Of a stretch of 14,807 nt of DNA, positions 1 to 7,895 are shown one piece after another. The position numbers and the translations under genes were made by a program. The stretch comes from an uncultured Acetatifactor sp. GTDB taxonomy: Bacteria > Bacillota > Clostridia > Lachnospirales > Lachnospiraceae. Positions within the stretch are counted from its first letter, which is position 1. Every line of letters begins with the position of its first letter. The notes beneath the pieces are model-generated. The model worked only from the letters and a program-made list of their open reading frames with translations, was not told where the DNA came from and made no database searches. The DNA is taken from NCBI GenBank assembly GCA_910584865.1, contig CAJUCE010000061.1, positions 1-14,807 on the forward strand, given 5' to 3'.

Positions 1-150
1 AAGCTGCTCTTTTCGTCTGCCCTGAATCTGATACTTTCCTAAAGAATTATACCACAGATGGCAGGCTCTTTGGAGTCTGCTTTTCTGTTTTTGGCATAAA
101 AACGGAGCCGTTGCTCCGGCAGATTATTCATCTACTTTTGCAACAGCCCC
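1..150 (-). mobile_element. Probable end of an insertion sequence (IS1182-like), running off the left edge
   Basis: On the minus strand, 12 bases after the stop codon of the last recombinase, a GGGGCTGTTGCAAAAG sequence begins (150 to 135). It resembles the terminal inverted repeats of IS1182-type elements. It is followed by a stem-loop terminator, a TGGTATAAT extended -10-like box (54 to 46), and an open frame reading GKYQIQGRRKEQL at the edge (39 to 1). That peptide resembles the N-terminal approach of DDE transposases of this type, which continue with an EEYV-like motif outside the window. No ATG precedes the frame, so the start codon is unclear. What is seen: terminal-repeat-like sequence, terminator and open frame. 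The family name is inference from memory and the other end is not visible. Confidence 0.4.
98..118 (-). terminator. Intrinsic terminator after the recombinase operon or at the IS end
   Basis: The minus strand reads CGGAGC, loop AACG, GCTCCG, then TTTTT: a perfect 6-bp GC-rich stem with a U-tract. It lies about 45 bases beyond the C1 stop codon, inside the presumed insertion-sequence end. There it would both end the recombinase transcript and shield the IS from read-through. Confidence 0.7.
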
Positions 151-162
151 TTTTTTCACATA

Positions 163-1752
163 TTACATTATTGCCGCTTTTGCACTGCCCATCTCCTTGC
201 TAAACGTCCAGTGAATGTCTATCACCTTTTCTCTGCTAATATCAATTCGATCTATAAATACATCCGCCATTTCTTTTGTAACGGTTTCAAAACCGGCGTA
301 CTGCAGAAATTCCTCATGGTCCCGTGTATCCGCATTTAGCAGATTGCCACAGACATCCAACTGCTTTTCAGATTCCTCCAACAGTTTCCGTTTGTCAGAG
401 ATCTGCCGATCCAACTGCATTCGGCCTTCCATATATTGCTCTCTGGTATATGTACCGGCATGATATGCCTCCAACAGATCAGCCTTTCTCTCAGTCAATT
501 CGGAAATCTTCGTCTCAATATCCGCTGCCTCCCTGCCAGCTTTTTTCATAATTCTACAGTGCTTTTCCAACACGGCATCTCTGGCACTTTTAAGATCGGT
601 CAATCTGGCAATCTGCACTTTAATCTCTTTCAGCACAATTCTCTCCAACACCTCATTGCTGATGCTCTCAGAGACGCACTCGTTATCGCTGTTCAGTTTC
701 TGGTTTGGACAATAGTAAAACAATTTTCCGCCTGCAAGTTTCATGATCTTAAGCCTGCGCCCGCAATATTTACAACAGACTTTTCCTTTCAGGGCGTAAA
801 GAATCGGCTTTCTGTCTACCGCTTTTCTGCGAAAGTATTTCACCTGCACATCATCGAACACTTCCCTGCTGACGATAGCCGGATGATGATTCTCAAAAAC
901 TTTCCATTCCTCTCTCGGTTTCACAATTGTACGACTTCCGCCGACTTCGGCCTGAACCGACTTATTATATACCATGTTTCCAATATAGCTCTCGTTTGTA
1001 AGTATATTTCTGACGGTTCCCTGCTGCCAATATTTACGCTCCTGCCGCAATTCCTTTCGGTTCTGCCTCTTTCTCAGGTTTTTAAATTCCAGCGGAGTCA
1101 ATATCTTCTCATCATTCAGCACCTTGCAGATCTGCGTCAGGTCCTTTCCTGACAAGGACAACGCAAAAATATACCTAATTACATCCGCTTCCTTCTGGAC
1201 AATCAGCAATTCGTTAGGGTCACTTTCGTTTTTCTTATACCCAAACGGCGTACTTCCTGTAGCATATCTTCCCTGATTCTTTTTCGCCATTACAGAGCTT
1301 TTCACCTTTTCGGATATGTCCTTACAATAGAAATCTGCCAAAAGGCTTTGGAACCCGATGTCAAGATCCGCCGTTTTTCCGATATAATTCTGGCTGTCAT
1401 AATGTTCCGCAATAGATATGAACCGTATGCCCATGAATGGAAAAATCTGCTCCATATAAGTTCCCAGTTCGATATAATCCCTGGAAAACCTTGACAGGTC
1501 TTTCACAATTACGCATCTGATTTTATTCTGCCGTATCTGTGTCAACATAGCCTGCATTCCCGGCCTGTTCATGGTTGTCCCTGAAATTCCGTCATCGTAA
1601 AACTCACAATATTCATAGTCAGCAAAGACCGGATGCTCTGCAATATACCTCTTGATCAACAGCCTCTGGTTCGTAATGCTGTTGCTTTCCGCCTTAATAT
1701 CGTCATCCTCTATGGAGAGACGGTAATATCCCGCAATTTTGCCCTTAGACAT
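163..1752 (-). CDS. Large serine recombinase C1 (third gene of first triplet)
   Basis: A DNA integrase/excisionase of the large serine recombinase family, which cuts and rejoins DNA through a Ser-DNA intermediate. Using the ATG at 1752 the protein has 529 residues. The catalytic Ser is Ser13 in YYRLS, and the second catalytic motif VKDLSRFSRDYIE is at about 83-95. A recombinase domain follows, then a zinc ribbon with Cys near 326/327, 330, 348 and 359, and a charged coiled coil at about 396-464. The ATG at 1752 is preferred over a start 13 codons upstream because GGAGG (1765-1761) sits 8 bases before it. The gene overlaps the end of B1 by 8 bases, so translational coupling is likely. It is closest in the window to C2 (shared SRDYIELGTYxEQIFPFMG-type stretch). 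All core motifs are intact. Confidence 0.93.
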   Translation of the reverse strand: MSKGKIAGYYRLSIEDDDIKAESNSITNQRLLIKRYIAEHPVFADYEYCEFYDDGISGTTMNRPGMQAMLTQIRQNKIRCVIVKDLSRFSRDYIELGTYMEQIFPFMGIRFISIAEHYDSQNYIGKTADLDIGFQSLLADFYCKDISEKVKSSVMAKKNQGRYATGSTPFGYKKNESDPNELLIVQKEADVIRYIFALSLSGKDLTQICKVLNDEKILTPLEFKNLRKRQNRKELRQERKYWQQGTVRNILTNESYIGNMVYNKSVQAEVGGSRTIVKPREEWKVFENHHPAIVSREVFDDVQVKYFRRKAVDRKPILYALKGKVCCKYCGRRLKIMKLAGGKLFYYCPNQKLNSDNECVSESISNEVLERIVLKEIKVQIARLTDLKSARDAVLEKHCRIMKKAGREAADIETKISELTERKADLLEAYHAGTYTREQYMEGRMQLDRQISDKRKLLEESEKQLDVCGNLLNADTRDHEEFLQYAGFETVTKEMADVFIDRIDISREKVIDIHWTFSKEMGSAKAAIM

Positions 1753-3442
1753 TGCTGTCACCTCCATCTCCAAACCGAAACCGGATGTCAATGACCCCCT
1801 CCGGAGAAACCGTAATCTTTTCTATCAAGGCATCTATCATATGTATATTCAGCTTTTTGCACCTTTTTGCTTTTTTCAGGGAACGCAGAAACGTATCCTG
1901 TTCTTCTGATCTGATTTCGCCTCTTCGTATTTTCCGCTTTAATTCCTCCAGCCTTTTCTCGCAATATCTTTCATACTCTGCCCGATTTTCACGGAACGCA
2001 ACATATTCCTGCTCCCCGATGCCTCCTTCCTTATACTGCATATAGACGTTTAGGGCCTTCATTTTAAGTTTCTGGCGCTCCTGAATCATACTGTTCTGTT
2101 CCGCAAGGTAAGTTGCCTTTCGTTTCTCCCACTCCTGACGGTTCATGGCTGTCAGGTCTTTGGAAGAAATCTTCCGGCTTTCCAATATATCTCTCACCTG
2201 TTCCAAAACATAACTTTCAAGCTGTTCCTCCGACACATTATTTTTAGAACATTTTCTTCCGTCAATATAATGGATTCTTCTGCAATCATAAGAATACTTT
2301 CTTTTCCCATTGACCCTGCTCTGATAGTATCTTGCGTGCATTTTGCCGCCGCAGTCGCCGCAGTATAAGATATGACGAAATATATTTTCATCATCCCTGA
2401 CCGTGCGTTTCATAGCGCCGCTTTTGTTTTCCGTCTGCCCGTCGGCCCCTGTCAAAGCGGAATTAACCTTGTCAAAAAGCTCCGGCGCAATGATTGGTTC
2501 ATGGCTGTTTTCCACCGTGATCCATTCGTTCTGCTGTGTATGACGGGTGCCTTTCTGCCCCACCTGTAGTCCCGACTTTGTCTTGCCCTGTACAAGTCTC
2601 CCTGCGTACACCGGATTTTTCAATACCCCTCTGATTGCGCCGGGATTCCATTGGTAAAGTACCTCGCCGTCCTCCTGAAAAGTGTGTCCGTATTTATTGT
2701 AATCGCTGATTCTATGCACTTTACCCCTATATAAACAGGAAACCGTCTCCTTATACGGGATTCCTGCGGCATAGCTTTCAAAAAGATAACGGACAATCCT
2801 GGCATTCTCAGGGTGAGGCACTAATTTCCTTATCCCATTTACTTTTTCAGCTTTATACCCATAAGGGGCTATGCTCCCTATGTATGCGCCCTGCTGCGCC
2901 GCCAGCTTTCTGGCTCCCATTACTCTTTTGGATATATCCTTGGCATACATATCATTTACCAGATTTTTCACATTCATTGCAAGTTTCTTCTCAGAAACAT
3001 TGTCAGACATAGAATCAAATCCATCTGTGACCGCAATAAAACGAACTTGCAAAAAAGGCAGAATCTTTTCAATATAATTGCCCGTTTCCAGATAATCCCT
3101 GCCGAATCTGGATAAATCCTTGACAATGATGCAGTTTATGTTTCCATTCCGCACATCATCCATGAGTCGGTCAAAGCCTGCTCTCTCGAAAGAAGTGCCT
3201 GAAACGCCACGATCAACATAGATGTCAAAGACCTCAAATATCTGGTTCCCGCCAGGCTTTCTGTTCTGCTCCGCAATATATTGGCGGATAACCTCAATCT
3301 GATTCTCTATGGACTCTGATTTCTTATCCCCGTTATCCACCGACAGCCTGCTGTATATCCCCACAAAGTATTTTTCAATGGATATAGCTGTTTGCTCTGT
3401 GTCTGCCTTATTATCCAAATAGCGTTTGCTCGTCCTGGCCAT
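1745..3442 (-). CDS. Large serine recombinase B1 (second gene of first triplet)
   Basis: A large serine recombinase of 565 residues. It has a 25-residue N-terminal extension starting MARTSKR, then the catalytic Ser34 in GIYSRLS, and VKDLSRFGRDYLE at 107-119. A recombinase domain and a zinc ribbon follow, with Cys361, Cys364, Cys387 and Cys398. The C-terminal third is Lys/Arg/Glu-rich and probably coiled coil. The ATG directly follows the A1 stop (TAGATG), with GGGAGG inside the last A1 codons, so it depends on A1 translation. It matches B2 in N-terminal opening (MPRTSKK), extension, zinc ribbon spacing and gene position. It appears complete and is presumably part of a multi-recombinase integration complex; division of labour among A, B and C is inferred. 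Confidence 0.93.
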   Translation of the reverse strand: MARTSKRYLDNKADTEQTAISIEKYFVGIYSRLSVDNGDKKSESIENQIEVIRQYIAEQNRKPGGNQIFEVFDIYVDRGVSGTSFERAGFDRLMDDVRNGNINCIIVKDLSRFGRDYLETGNYIEKILPFLQVRFIAVTDGFDSMSDNVSEKKLAMNVKNLVNDMYAKDISKRVMGARKLAAQQGAYIGSIAPYGYKAEKVNGIRKLVPHPENARIVRYLFESYAAGIPYKETVSCLYRGKVHRISDYNKYGHTFQEDGEVLYQWNPGAIRGVLKNPVYAGRLVQGKTKSGLQVGQKGTRHTQQNEWITVENSHEPIIAPELFDKVNSALTGADGQTENKSGAMKRTVRDDENIFRHILYCGDCGGKMHARYYQSRVNGKRKYSYDCRRIHYIDGRKCSKNNVSEEQLESYVLEQVRDILESRKISSKDLTAMNRQEWEKRKATYLAEQNSMIQERQKLKMKALNVYMQYKEGGIGEQEYVAFRENRAEYERYCEKRLEELKRKIRRGEIRSEEQDTFLRSLKKAKRCKKLNIHMIDALIEKITVSPEGVIDIRFRFGDGGDSNV

Positions 3443-5107
3443 CTATACCACCTCCCGCATGGAAGTTTTTTCGTGGTACATCCGGCTTAAAATGCCCAGT
3501 TTATCCATCTCGCTGTGAAAGCGGAATTCTATCTCCAGCCGCTTATCCTCATGAATGTAAACCCTGCGGATTGTCGTCACCAGCAGTTCTCTGTCAAGCT
3601 CCTGAATATCCAGGTTTTCCTTCAGTTTTTCGAGCTGCGATTTTGCCGCAACCCCATTCTGAAACATATCCTTGATTATTTTCTTCTGAGCCTTCACAGC
3701 GTTTTCCAGCTCGTTACATTTTCTTTCATATAGCTGATGAAATTCATCAAACTCCTTTTTATCAATCAACCCCTCTTTCAAATCGGAAAAGAGATTGCTT
3801 TTCAACGTATAATATCTGCCGTATTCCGCCTGAAGGCTGGCAATCTGTGAATCATATTCTACTACCTGTTCATAGTTTACATTCATCTGTTCCAGATACC
3901 GGGCTGTTTCTTCATAGGACGCCATCAGTTCAAGGTGCTTTTTTATCTCCTTAAAGACAATCCTCTTCAGCAGTCCTTCCTCGATGCTGTGTCTGCTGCA
4001 TCCCATGGATTTATTCTTTGTCTGACAGATATAGAAGACTTTCTTTGTCCCCTTATAAGAATTTATCCGTTTTACCATAGGCGCTTTGCAGTCCGCACAT
4101 ATCAATATGCCGCTGAACAGGTTTGCCGTGTCTGTGTGATTCGATGCCCTGCCGTCAAATTTCAGCAGATCCTGAACCGTTAAGAAGTCTATATCCGAAA
4201 CAATGGCCTCATGGGTATTCTCCACATATACCCATTCTTCCCTGGGCTTATCAATTCTTTTTTTCACTTTATAATTAATTTTTTCCTGTTTGCCCTGCAC
4301 CATGGTACCAAGATACATCGGATTTACCAGAATGCGTTTCACAGATACCGCCGCCCATTTTGGGGTAGAGGAGCCCTCAAAACCGGAATGATACTTCATG
4401 CCAAGGGATCTTTTATATTCCATGGGCGACAGGATGCCTGTGGCGTTTAATTTTTCTGCGATTGCCGCCATGCTCATCCCTGCTATCTTCCATGCAAATA
4501 TCTTTCTGACAATATCCGCCGCGTATTCGTCAATTATCAGACTGTTCTTATCTTCCGGATTCTTCTTATAGCCATAAACCGTGAATGCGCTGATACATTT
4601 CCCTTCCTTGCGTTTTACCGTTTGCTGGGCTTTCACTTTTATAGAAATATCTCTGCAATAACTGTCATTTACAAAATTTTTTACAGGCAGGATCAGGCTG
4701 TTGTCCGTCCTGTCCGCAAACAGACTGTCAAACCCGTCTGTAACCGCAATAAAGCGCACATTTAAAGCCGGAAAGGTCTTTTGTATCAACCGCCCGGCTT
4801 CAATATAGTCCCGTCCAAATCTTGACAAATCCTTTACCAGCACACAATTCACTTTTCCGGCGCGGATGTCAGCCATCATTCTCTCAAAATCGGGTCTCTC
4901 AAAATTTGCGCCAGAATAGCCATCATCTATGTAGATGTCGTAGATCCTCAGATCTTCATGGCTCTGAACATATGCTCTCAGTATGTCTCTTTGGCTCCCA
5001 ATACTATTACTTTCTGTTTTTTTACCGCCGTCACTGTCTGCGTCGTCCTTAGAAAGCCGCAGATAAAGGGCAGTCTCATAAATATCCCTGCTGCTCACTT
5101 GCATCAC
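3443..5107 (-). CDS. Large serine recombinase A1 (first recombinase of first triplet)
   Basis: A large serine recombinase of 554 residues. The catalytic Ser19 is in LYLRLSKDD, GYSGANFERPDF is at 63-74 and VKDLSRFGRDYIE is at 91-103. The recombinase domain precedes a zinc ribbon with Cys337, Cys340, Cys361 and Cys370, and the C-terminal part is coiled-coil-like. The start is uncertain. GTG at 5107 or ATG at 5104 lies almost on top of the AGGAG, whereas a GTG at 5098 (reading VSSRDIYE) has AGGAG 8 bases upstream and is a good alternative giving 551 residues. It heads the three-gene run A1-B1-C1 and follows the TnpW-like ORF after a 30-base gap. It is closely similar to A2 along its length. Confidence 0.93.
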   Translation of the reverse strand: MMQVSSRDIYETALYLRLSKDDADSDGGKKTESNSIGSQRDILRAYVQSHEDLRIYDIYIDDGYSGANFERPDFERMMADIRAGKVNCVLVKDLSRFGRDYIEAGRLIQKTFPALNVRFIAVTDGFDSLFADRTDNSLILPVKNFVNDSYCRDISIKVKAQQTVKRKEGKCISAFTVYGYKKNPEDKNSLIIDEYAADIVRKIFAWKIAGMSMAAIAEKLNATGILSPMEYKRSLGMKYHSGFEGSSTPKWAAVSVKRILVNPMYLGTMVQGKQEKINYKVKKRIDKPREEWVYVENTHEAIVSDIDFLTVQDLLKFDGRASNHTDTANLFSGILICADCKAPMVKRINSYKGTKKVFYICQTKNKSMGCSRHSIEEGLLKRIVFKEIKKHLELMASYEETARYLEQMNVNYEQVVEYDSQIASLQAEYGRYYTLKSNLFSDLKEGLIDKKEFDEFHQLYERKCNELENAVKAQKKIIKDMFQNGVAAKSQLEKLKENLDIQELDRELLVTTIRRVYIHEDKRLEIEFRFHSEMDKLGILSRMYHEKTSMREVV

Positions 5108-5137
5108 TCCTGACTTTCCGTATTTGCTGAATCCCTT

Positions 5138-5554
5138 TTAATATTTCAGTTCCGCAATCTGCCTTAGATAATGTTTCAATGCATCTGTTGCGGAATAATC
5201 CTCCTTACTGAAATGTACTCTTACCACATAGCCCTCATTTATGTGGGTTGACAAATCTCCCTCCTTACCAGAGATATATTCCTCTACCTTTTTCTCTATG
5301 GGCTGCATTTTATCAGTCTGAATTGTGTCAATATCCGGCAATTCTTCCCTTTTCACTTCCATAATCCCTGCGCTCTGGATATTTGCACTCTGCGCAGTCC
5401 CCATACCCTGCGATTTTTCCATGAAAACTGACCTTTTCCTTCCTCTCTGCATTCTATGCGGGGCGGGGATTGTCCCATAACTTACGGAGTCCGTTTTTTC
5501 CATCACAGTAAGCGTCAAATAGCCCGTCTTTACCTCAGTTAGTTTTTCTGTCAT
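5138..5554 (-). CDS. Small TnpW-like transposon accessory protein
   Basis: A 138-residue protein just upstream of and codirectional with the three recombinases. The first 100 residues are polar and low in recognisable motifs. The C-terminal 30 (about 109-138, YVVRVHFSKEDYSATDALKH and on) match the pattern of short TnpW-type proteins of Tn4451-like elements: an aromatic-hydrophobic strand, VHFS, then an amphipathic helix. TnpW function is not established; association with serine recombinase transposons is the main clue. The ATG at 5554 has no convincing ribosome binding site (only AAAG nearby), so a downstream start such as Met18 or Met45 is possible. It may be an accessory or regulator of the recombinases; that is inference. 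Confidence 0.55.
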   Translation of the reverse strand: MTEKLTEVKTGYLTLTVMEKTDSVSYGTIPAPHRMQRGRKRSVFMEKSQGMGTAQSANIQSAGIMEVKREELPDIDTIQTDKMQPIEKKVEEYISGKEGDLSTHINEGYVVRVHFSKEDYSATDALKHYLRQIAELKY

Positions 5555-5572
5555 ACTTTAAAGCGTTTTTAA

Positions 5573-5668
5573 AAGGAGGCTAACTGGAGGTCCATTATGG
5601 AGCAGTGCCATGCACGCCGTGAAGGGCAGTCAGCCAAGCAATGGCTGGCAGATAATGATATTTCATGA
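5573..5668 (+). pseudogene. Fragment of IS66-type TnpA (OrfA)
   Basis: The only plus-strand coding signal I accept in this area. From 5579 the frame reads ANWRSIMEQCHARREG, followed by QSAKQWLADNDIS and a TGA at 5666. This is the pattern of the IS66 accessory protein TnpA: W, then a Q/C-rich helix, a G-Q/L-S turn, and a W-C/L-x-x-x-x-I helix. A stop replaces the usual YYYW continuation. Two ribosome-binding-like AGGAGG/GGAGG motifs precede it, and an ATG at 5597 follows the second after 6 bases. No IS66 TnpB, TnpC or terminal repeat is visible, so this is a relic or a 23-residue leftover ORF. It diverges from the recombinase operon. Confidence 0.4.
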
Positions 5669-5728
5669 AGAACAAACGGCGGGCTGCGGCATTTGGGTAC
5701 TGTCGTAATACTTAAGATAAAATTACAG

Positions 5729-5762
5729 AAAAAAGCTGCATCCAAATTATATTGGACACAGC
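5729..5762 (-). terminator. Intrinsic terminator between the cargo operon and the recombinase operon
   Basis: The minus strand shows GCTG-TG-TCCAA, a 6-base loop, TTGGA-TG-CAGC and then TTTTTT. This is an 11-position stem with one two-base internal mismatch, followed by a U-tract. It would stop transcription coming from the secreted-protein operon. The recombinase operon must then use a promoter between here and 5554, where I found no convincing -35/-10 pair. Confidence 0.6.
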
Positions 5763-5822
5763 ATCAAATATCATATAGAAATTTAATATAATAAGAAATA
5801 TAATAATATGTTGAACTATATA

Positions 5823-5852
5823 GCGCTACAGTCCCTATACATACTGTAGCGC
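5823..5852. other. Perfect 10-bp inverted repeat with 10-bp spacer
   Basis: GCGCTACAGT (5823-5832) and ACTGTAGCGC (5843-5852) are perfect reverse complements around a 10-base spacer. Neither strand has a U-tract next to it, so it is not a typical terminator. It may be a protein-binding dyad, a recombinase-related site or a structured RNA element. It lies between the terminator and the minisatellite. Confidence 0.6.
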
Positions 5853-5869
5853 CTAAGTTGAGAATAATC

Positions 5870-5933
5870 CCTTTTCTTTTCCTTTTCTTTTCCTTTTCTT
5901 TTCCTTTTCTTTTCCTTTTCTTTTCCTTTTCTT
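5870..5933. repeat. Minisatellite of an 11-bp polypyrimidine unit
   Basis: The unit CCTTTTCTTTT is repeated five times without error (5870-5924), with a sixth partial copy to 5933. One strand is pure pyrimidine and the other pure purine over the whole array. It lies outside any gene, downstream of the secreted-protein gene. Such tracts vary in copy number by slippage and can form triplex DNA; no function is shown here. Confidence 0.95.
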
Positions 5934-6142
5934 CCAAATTCTATTTCCATTTGACAATGGGAAACAGTAATCGTTGCCTTTCTATCAAATATTGCCTGTA
6001 TTGTTCACTTGCTTAATCAGTTGCAGGAACTGGCGATATTTTTGTGTACTTCCAGCAAACCGAAATTTAGTCCTATCCATAGACTACACGCATAAAACAG
6101 ACATCTTTGAGAAGGAACGGAATTTCCAATTATCAATGACTG
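5934..6142. other. Intergenic stretch, no convincing gene
   Basis: The 3' side of the secreted-protein gene. The only open frame is a 31-codon minus-strand ORF (6080 to 5985, reading MDRTKFRFAGSTQKYRQF and on) with no ribosome binding site. I do not recognise it and would not call it a gene. No clear hairpin or promoter was seen. Confidence 0.5.
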
Positions 6143-6970
6143 TCAAAAATACAGGCCCGGATTTGTCAATATATCATCACGAACACAGTCAATCTCAAAA
6201 CTGTTTTTTTCTTCAAAGACTTCCCAATATCCGACATCGCCATTCACTTCAATTTTCCTTTCCCTCTTGTAAATAAAGCTGTCATAAGAAGGACATACAA
6301 ACTCAATAGGATCAGGACTCACCCTCTTGAATTTATATACCCAAAAAGAATCCTTTACCCATGTTGTAACACTGAGATACGATAGGATAGTTCCACCTAC
6401 TACACTGACAGCACCAGTAATTATTGCCATTGCTGCTGCCTCAGGGAAAATGATACTCAATGCAGCACATATCACCGAAACAGCTATGCCTGCTGCAAAA
6501 TGCCATGATCTCTCTTCATATTGTTTGGTATCCGTATATCCATACAAATTATGATAATATGTCGTTCCAGAAAGCTGCAACTGTTTTGATTTCAAAAAAG
6601 AAAAACTTGAATTCACAGAATAAGTACTGCCCAAATTATATTCAACCTCTGTTTGAGGAACAGAAATGAAATCATCAAGGCTATATCTTATTGGCGCTAT
6701 TGCATCAGTTCCTGAACTCATATCATAGTATAAAATTTCCTGCGTTCTGTTGTCATATACGGCAGTCTGCAGTTTGATTCCGTTCTCATAATATTCAACA
6801 ACTCGACCAGAATCTGTTTCCTTCGTTTTCAAGCATGCATTATTTTCCAAAGTTATTATATGACAGTCATATTCATCTGTTGATGCATGTACCTCCATCG
6901 AAGGTATTATTGATGTTATAAGCATTGCGCAAATCAATAAAACGGAAATGTAATTCACCTTAATTTTCAT
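6143..6970 (-). CDS. Secreted protein of unknown function with hydrophobic Gly/Ala hairpin
   Basis: I do not recognise this family with certainty. From the ATG at 6970 it has 275 residues. It opens with a signal peptide (MKIK, a hydrophobic core at about 7-23, likely cleavage after VHA at 29). A polar, strand-rich region with many Tyr and Thr follows (30-156), then a long Ala/Gly/Ile hydrophobic stretch at about 157-200 with a central Pro-Glu (IIFPEAAA) that could form a helical hairpin. An aromatic C-terminal region contains Cys226 and Cys262. The ATG at 6970 is chosen over the one at 7012 because AGGAGG (6983-6978) is 7 bases upstream and the signal peptide begins there. It follows the membrane-protein gene by 11 bases, so the two form an operon. 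A secreted toxin or large bacteriocin (geobacillin 26-like in general build) is a guess. Confidence 0.8.
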   Translation of the reverse strand: MKIKVNYISVLLICAMLITSIIPSMEVHASTDEYDCHIITLENNACLKTKETDSGRVVEYYENGIKLQTAVYDNRTQEILYYDMSSGTDAIAPIRYSLDDFISVPQTEVEYNLGSTYSVNSSFSFLKSKQLQLSGTTYYHNLYGYTDTKQYEERSWHFAAGIAVSVICAALSIIFPEAAAMAIITGAVSVVGGTILSYLSVTTWVKDSFWVYKFKRVSPDPIEFVCPSYDSFIYKRERKIEVNGDVGYWEVFEEKNSFEIDCVRDDILTNPGLYF

Positions 6971-6981
6971 ACAAAAACCTC

Positions 6982-7602
6982 CTACTTTTGTTTTTTTGTT
7001 TTCTCTCTGCATTTTTTCATTTCAAGGAGAATCTTTACTATATTTTCATTTCTTCTAACTTTGACCACATAGGCTAAATTAGGAAAAATTAATAAAACCA
7101 ACGCTATATTGCACCCACAAAACATTTTTACATGATAATCAAAAACAAGCTGCTTATAAATAATCAAATCCATGATTTCCGTTTCGGCTTCAAGAAATAG
7201 ATATCTCACCAGATGAAAAAACAGGATTGTTTGAGAAGCACTTAACATATATGCACTTACCAATTCCTTTATATATGTCCGAAAGAAGTTCCCCGTTTTC
7301 TTCCTGTCTGCTGAAATTTTATCTTCTTGAATATGCCTTAGTTTTATTAAGAAAAGTACACAGTAAAACGCAAAGCCAATCATGATTGTCATAACAAGAA
7401 ACAAAATAATGGCTTGTATAGATACTTTCCTATCCCACACTCTGCAGGCCGCAATATCCTTCAAATCAGCATTTTTAAACTGAAAAAACCAAAAGAATAT
7501 TGCTAATAACATGGACAAATACACAGCCGTCACGCCCAGAACTGCTATCTCAACTTCGTAGATTTGATGGAATCTTTTAATTGCAGAATAACCCTTTTTC
7601 AT
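6982..7602 (-). CDS. Four-helix integral membrane protein, possible partner or immunity protein
   Basis: Unrecognised family. From the ATG at 7602 it has 206 residues with four hydrophobic segments at about 18-40, 61-86, 114-136 and 160-181. Lys/Arg-rich loops separate them, and a very basic C-terminal tail ends KKCREKTKKQK. An in-frame ATG at 7737 would add 45 residues, but only the 7602 start has a well-spaced GGAG (7613-7610, 7 bases upstream). The longer start has GAGGG touching the ATG. The gene's stop codon overlaps the ribosome binding site of the secreted-protein gene, so the pair is co-transcribed and perhaps translationally coupled. By analogy with bacteriocin and toxin operons it could be an immunity or export partner; this is inference only. 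Confidence 0.72.
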   Translation of the reverse strand: MKKGYSAIKRFHQIYEVEIAVLGVTAVYLSMLLAIFFWFFQFKNADLKDIAACRVWDRKVSIQAIILFLVMTIMIGFAFYCVLFLIKLRHIQEDKISADRKKTGNFFRTYIKELVSAYMLSASQTILFFHLVRYLFLEAETEIMDLIIYKQLVFDYHVKMFCGCNIALVLLIFPNLAYVVKVRRNENIVKILLEMKKCREKTKKQK

Positions 7603-7847
7603 AAAAATTCTCCATTCCGCTGCCTTCGACAGCACAAATAAGCGGTACTTTGATTCCATATAGTAAGATTTGTTTTTAGATAGGTGCCTATTAACGTACT
7701 TTTTCAATTTCAGCTTCCCCAGGCGGAATAAGCCCATCCCTCAAAAGCATTTCTGCCAAATTTTTTCGCCCCTAAAACTTCTATAATGCTTTGACTTACT
7801 CCGGTTCTTTGGGTGATCGTCCCAGCAGGGACATGTGGCGTTAGCTT

Positions 7848-7895
7848 CTACACTCGCCTGCTCGATACCTTTTTATCGCATTCTATTATGTTCAT
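7848..7895 (-). other. 15-codon ORF behind a strong ribosome binding site
   Basis: The minus strand has AAAGGAGG, a 9-base spacer and ATG at 7895, reading MNIIECDKKVSSRRV then TAG. Directly after it comes the GTCCC/GGGAC hairpin. In another frame the same DNA reads VEANATCPCWDDHPKNRSK and on to a TGA, without a start. It could be a leader peptide for the cargo operon, a frameshifted small gene, or relic sequence. The ribosome binding site is seen; the rest is open. Confidence 0.3.

Noticed and set aside
436..1152. Plus-strand 238-codon open frame and many similar ones opposite the recombinases
   Set aside because: They lie wholly antisense to intact recombinase genes, lack ribosome binding sites and show no recognisable protein pattern.
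5666..5716. Plus-strand short frame MKNKRRAAAFGYCRNT, resembling the opening of a small serine recombinase
   Set aside because: Only 16 codons before a stop, no ribosome binding site, and the similarity is confined to a few residues; likely chance.
5870..5933. CRISPR-like array
   Set aside because: Contiguous 11-bp units without spacers; a simple minisatellite.
6982..7737. Longer 251-residue version of the membrane protein starting at 7737
   Set aside because: GAGGG touches that ATG with no spacing, while the ATG at 7602 has GGAG at a normal distance; the longer form is possible but less likely.
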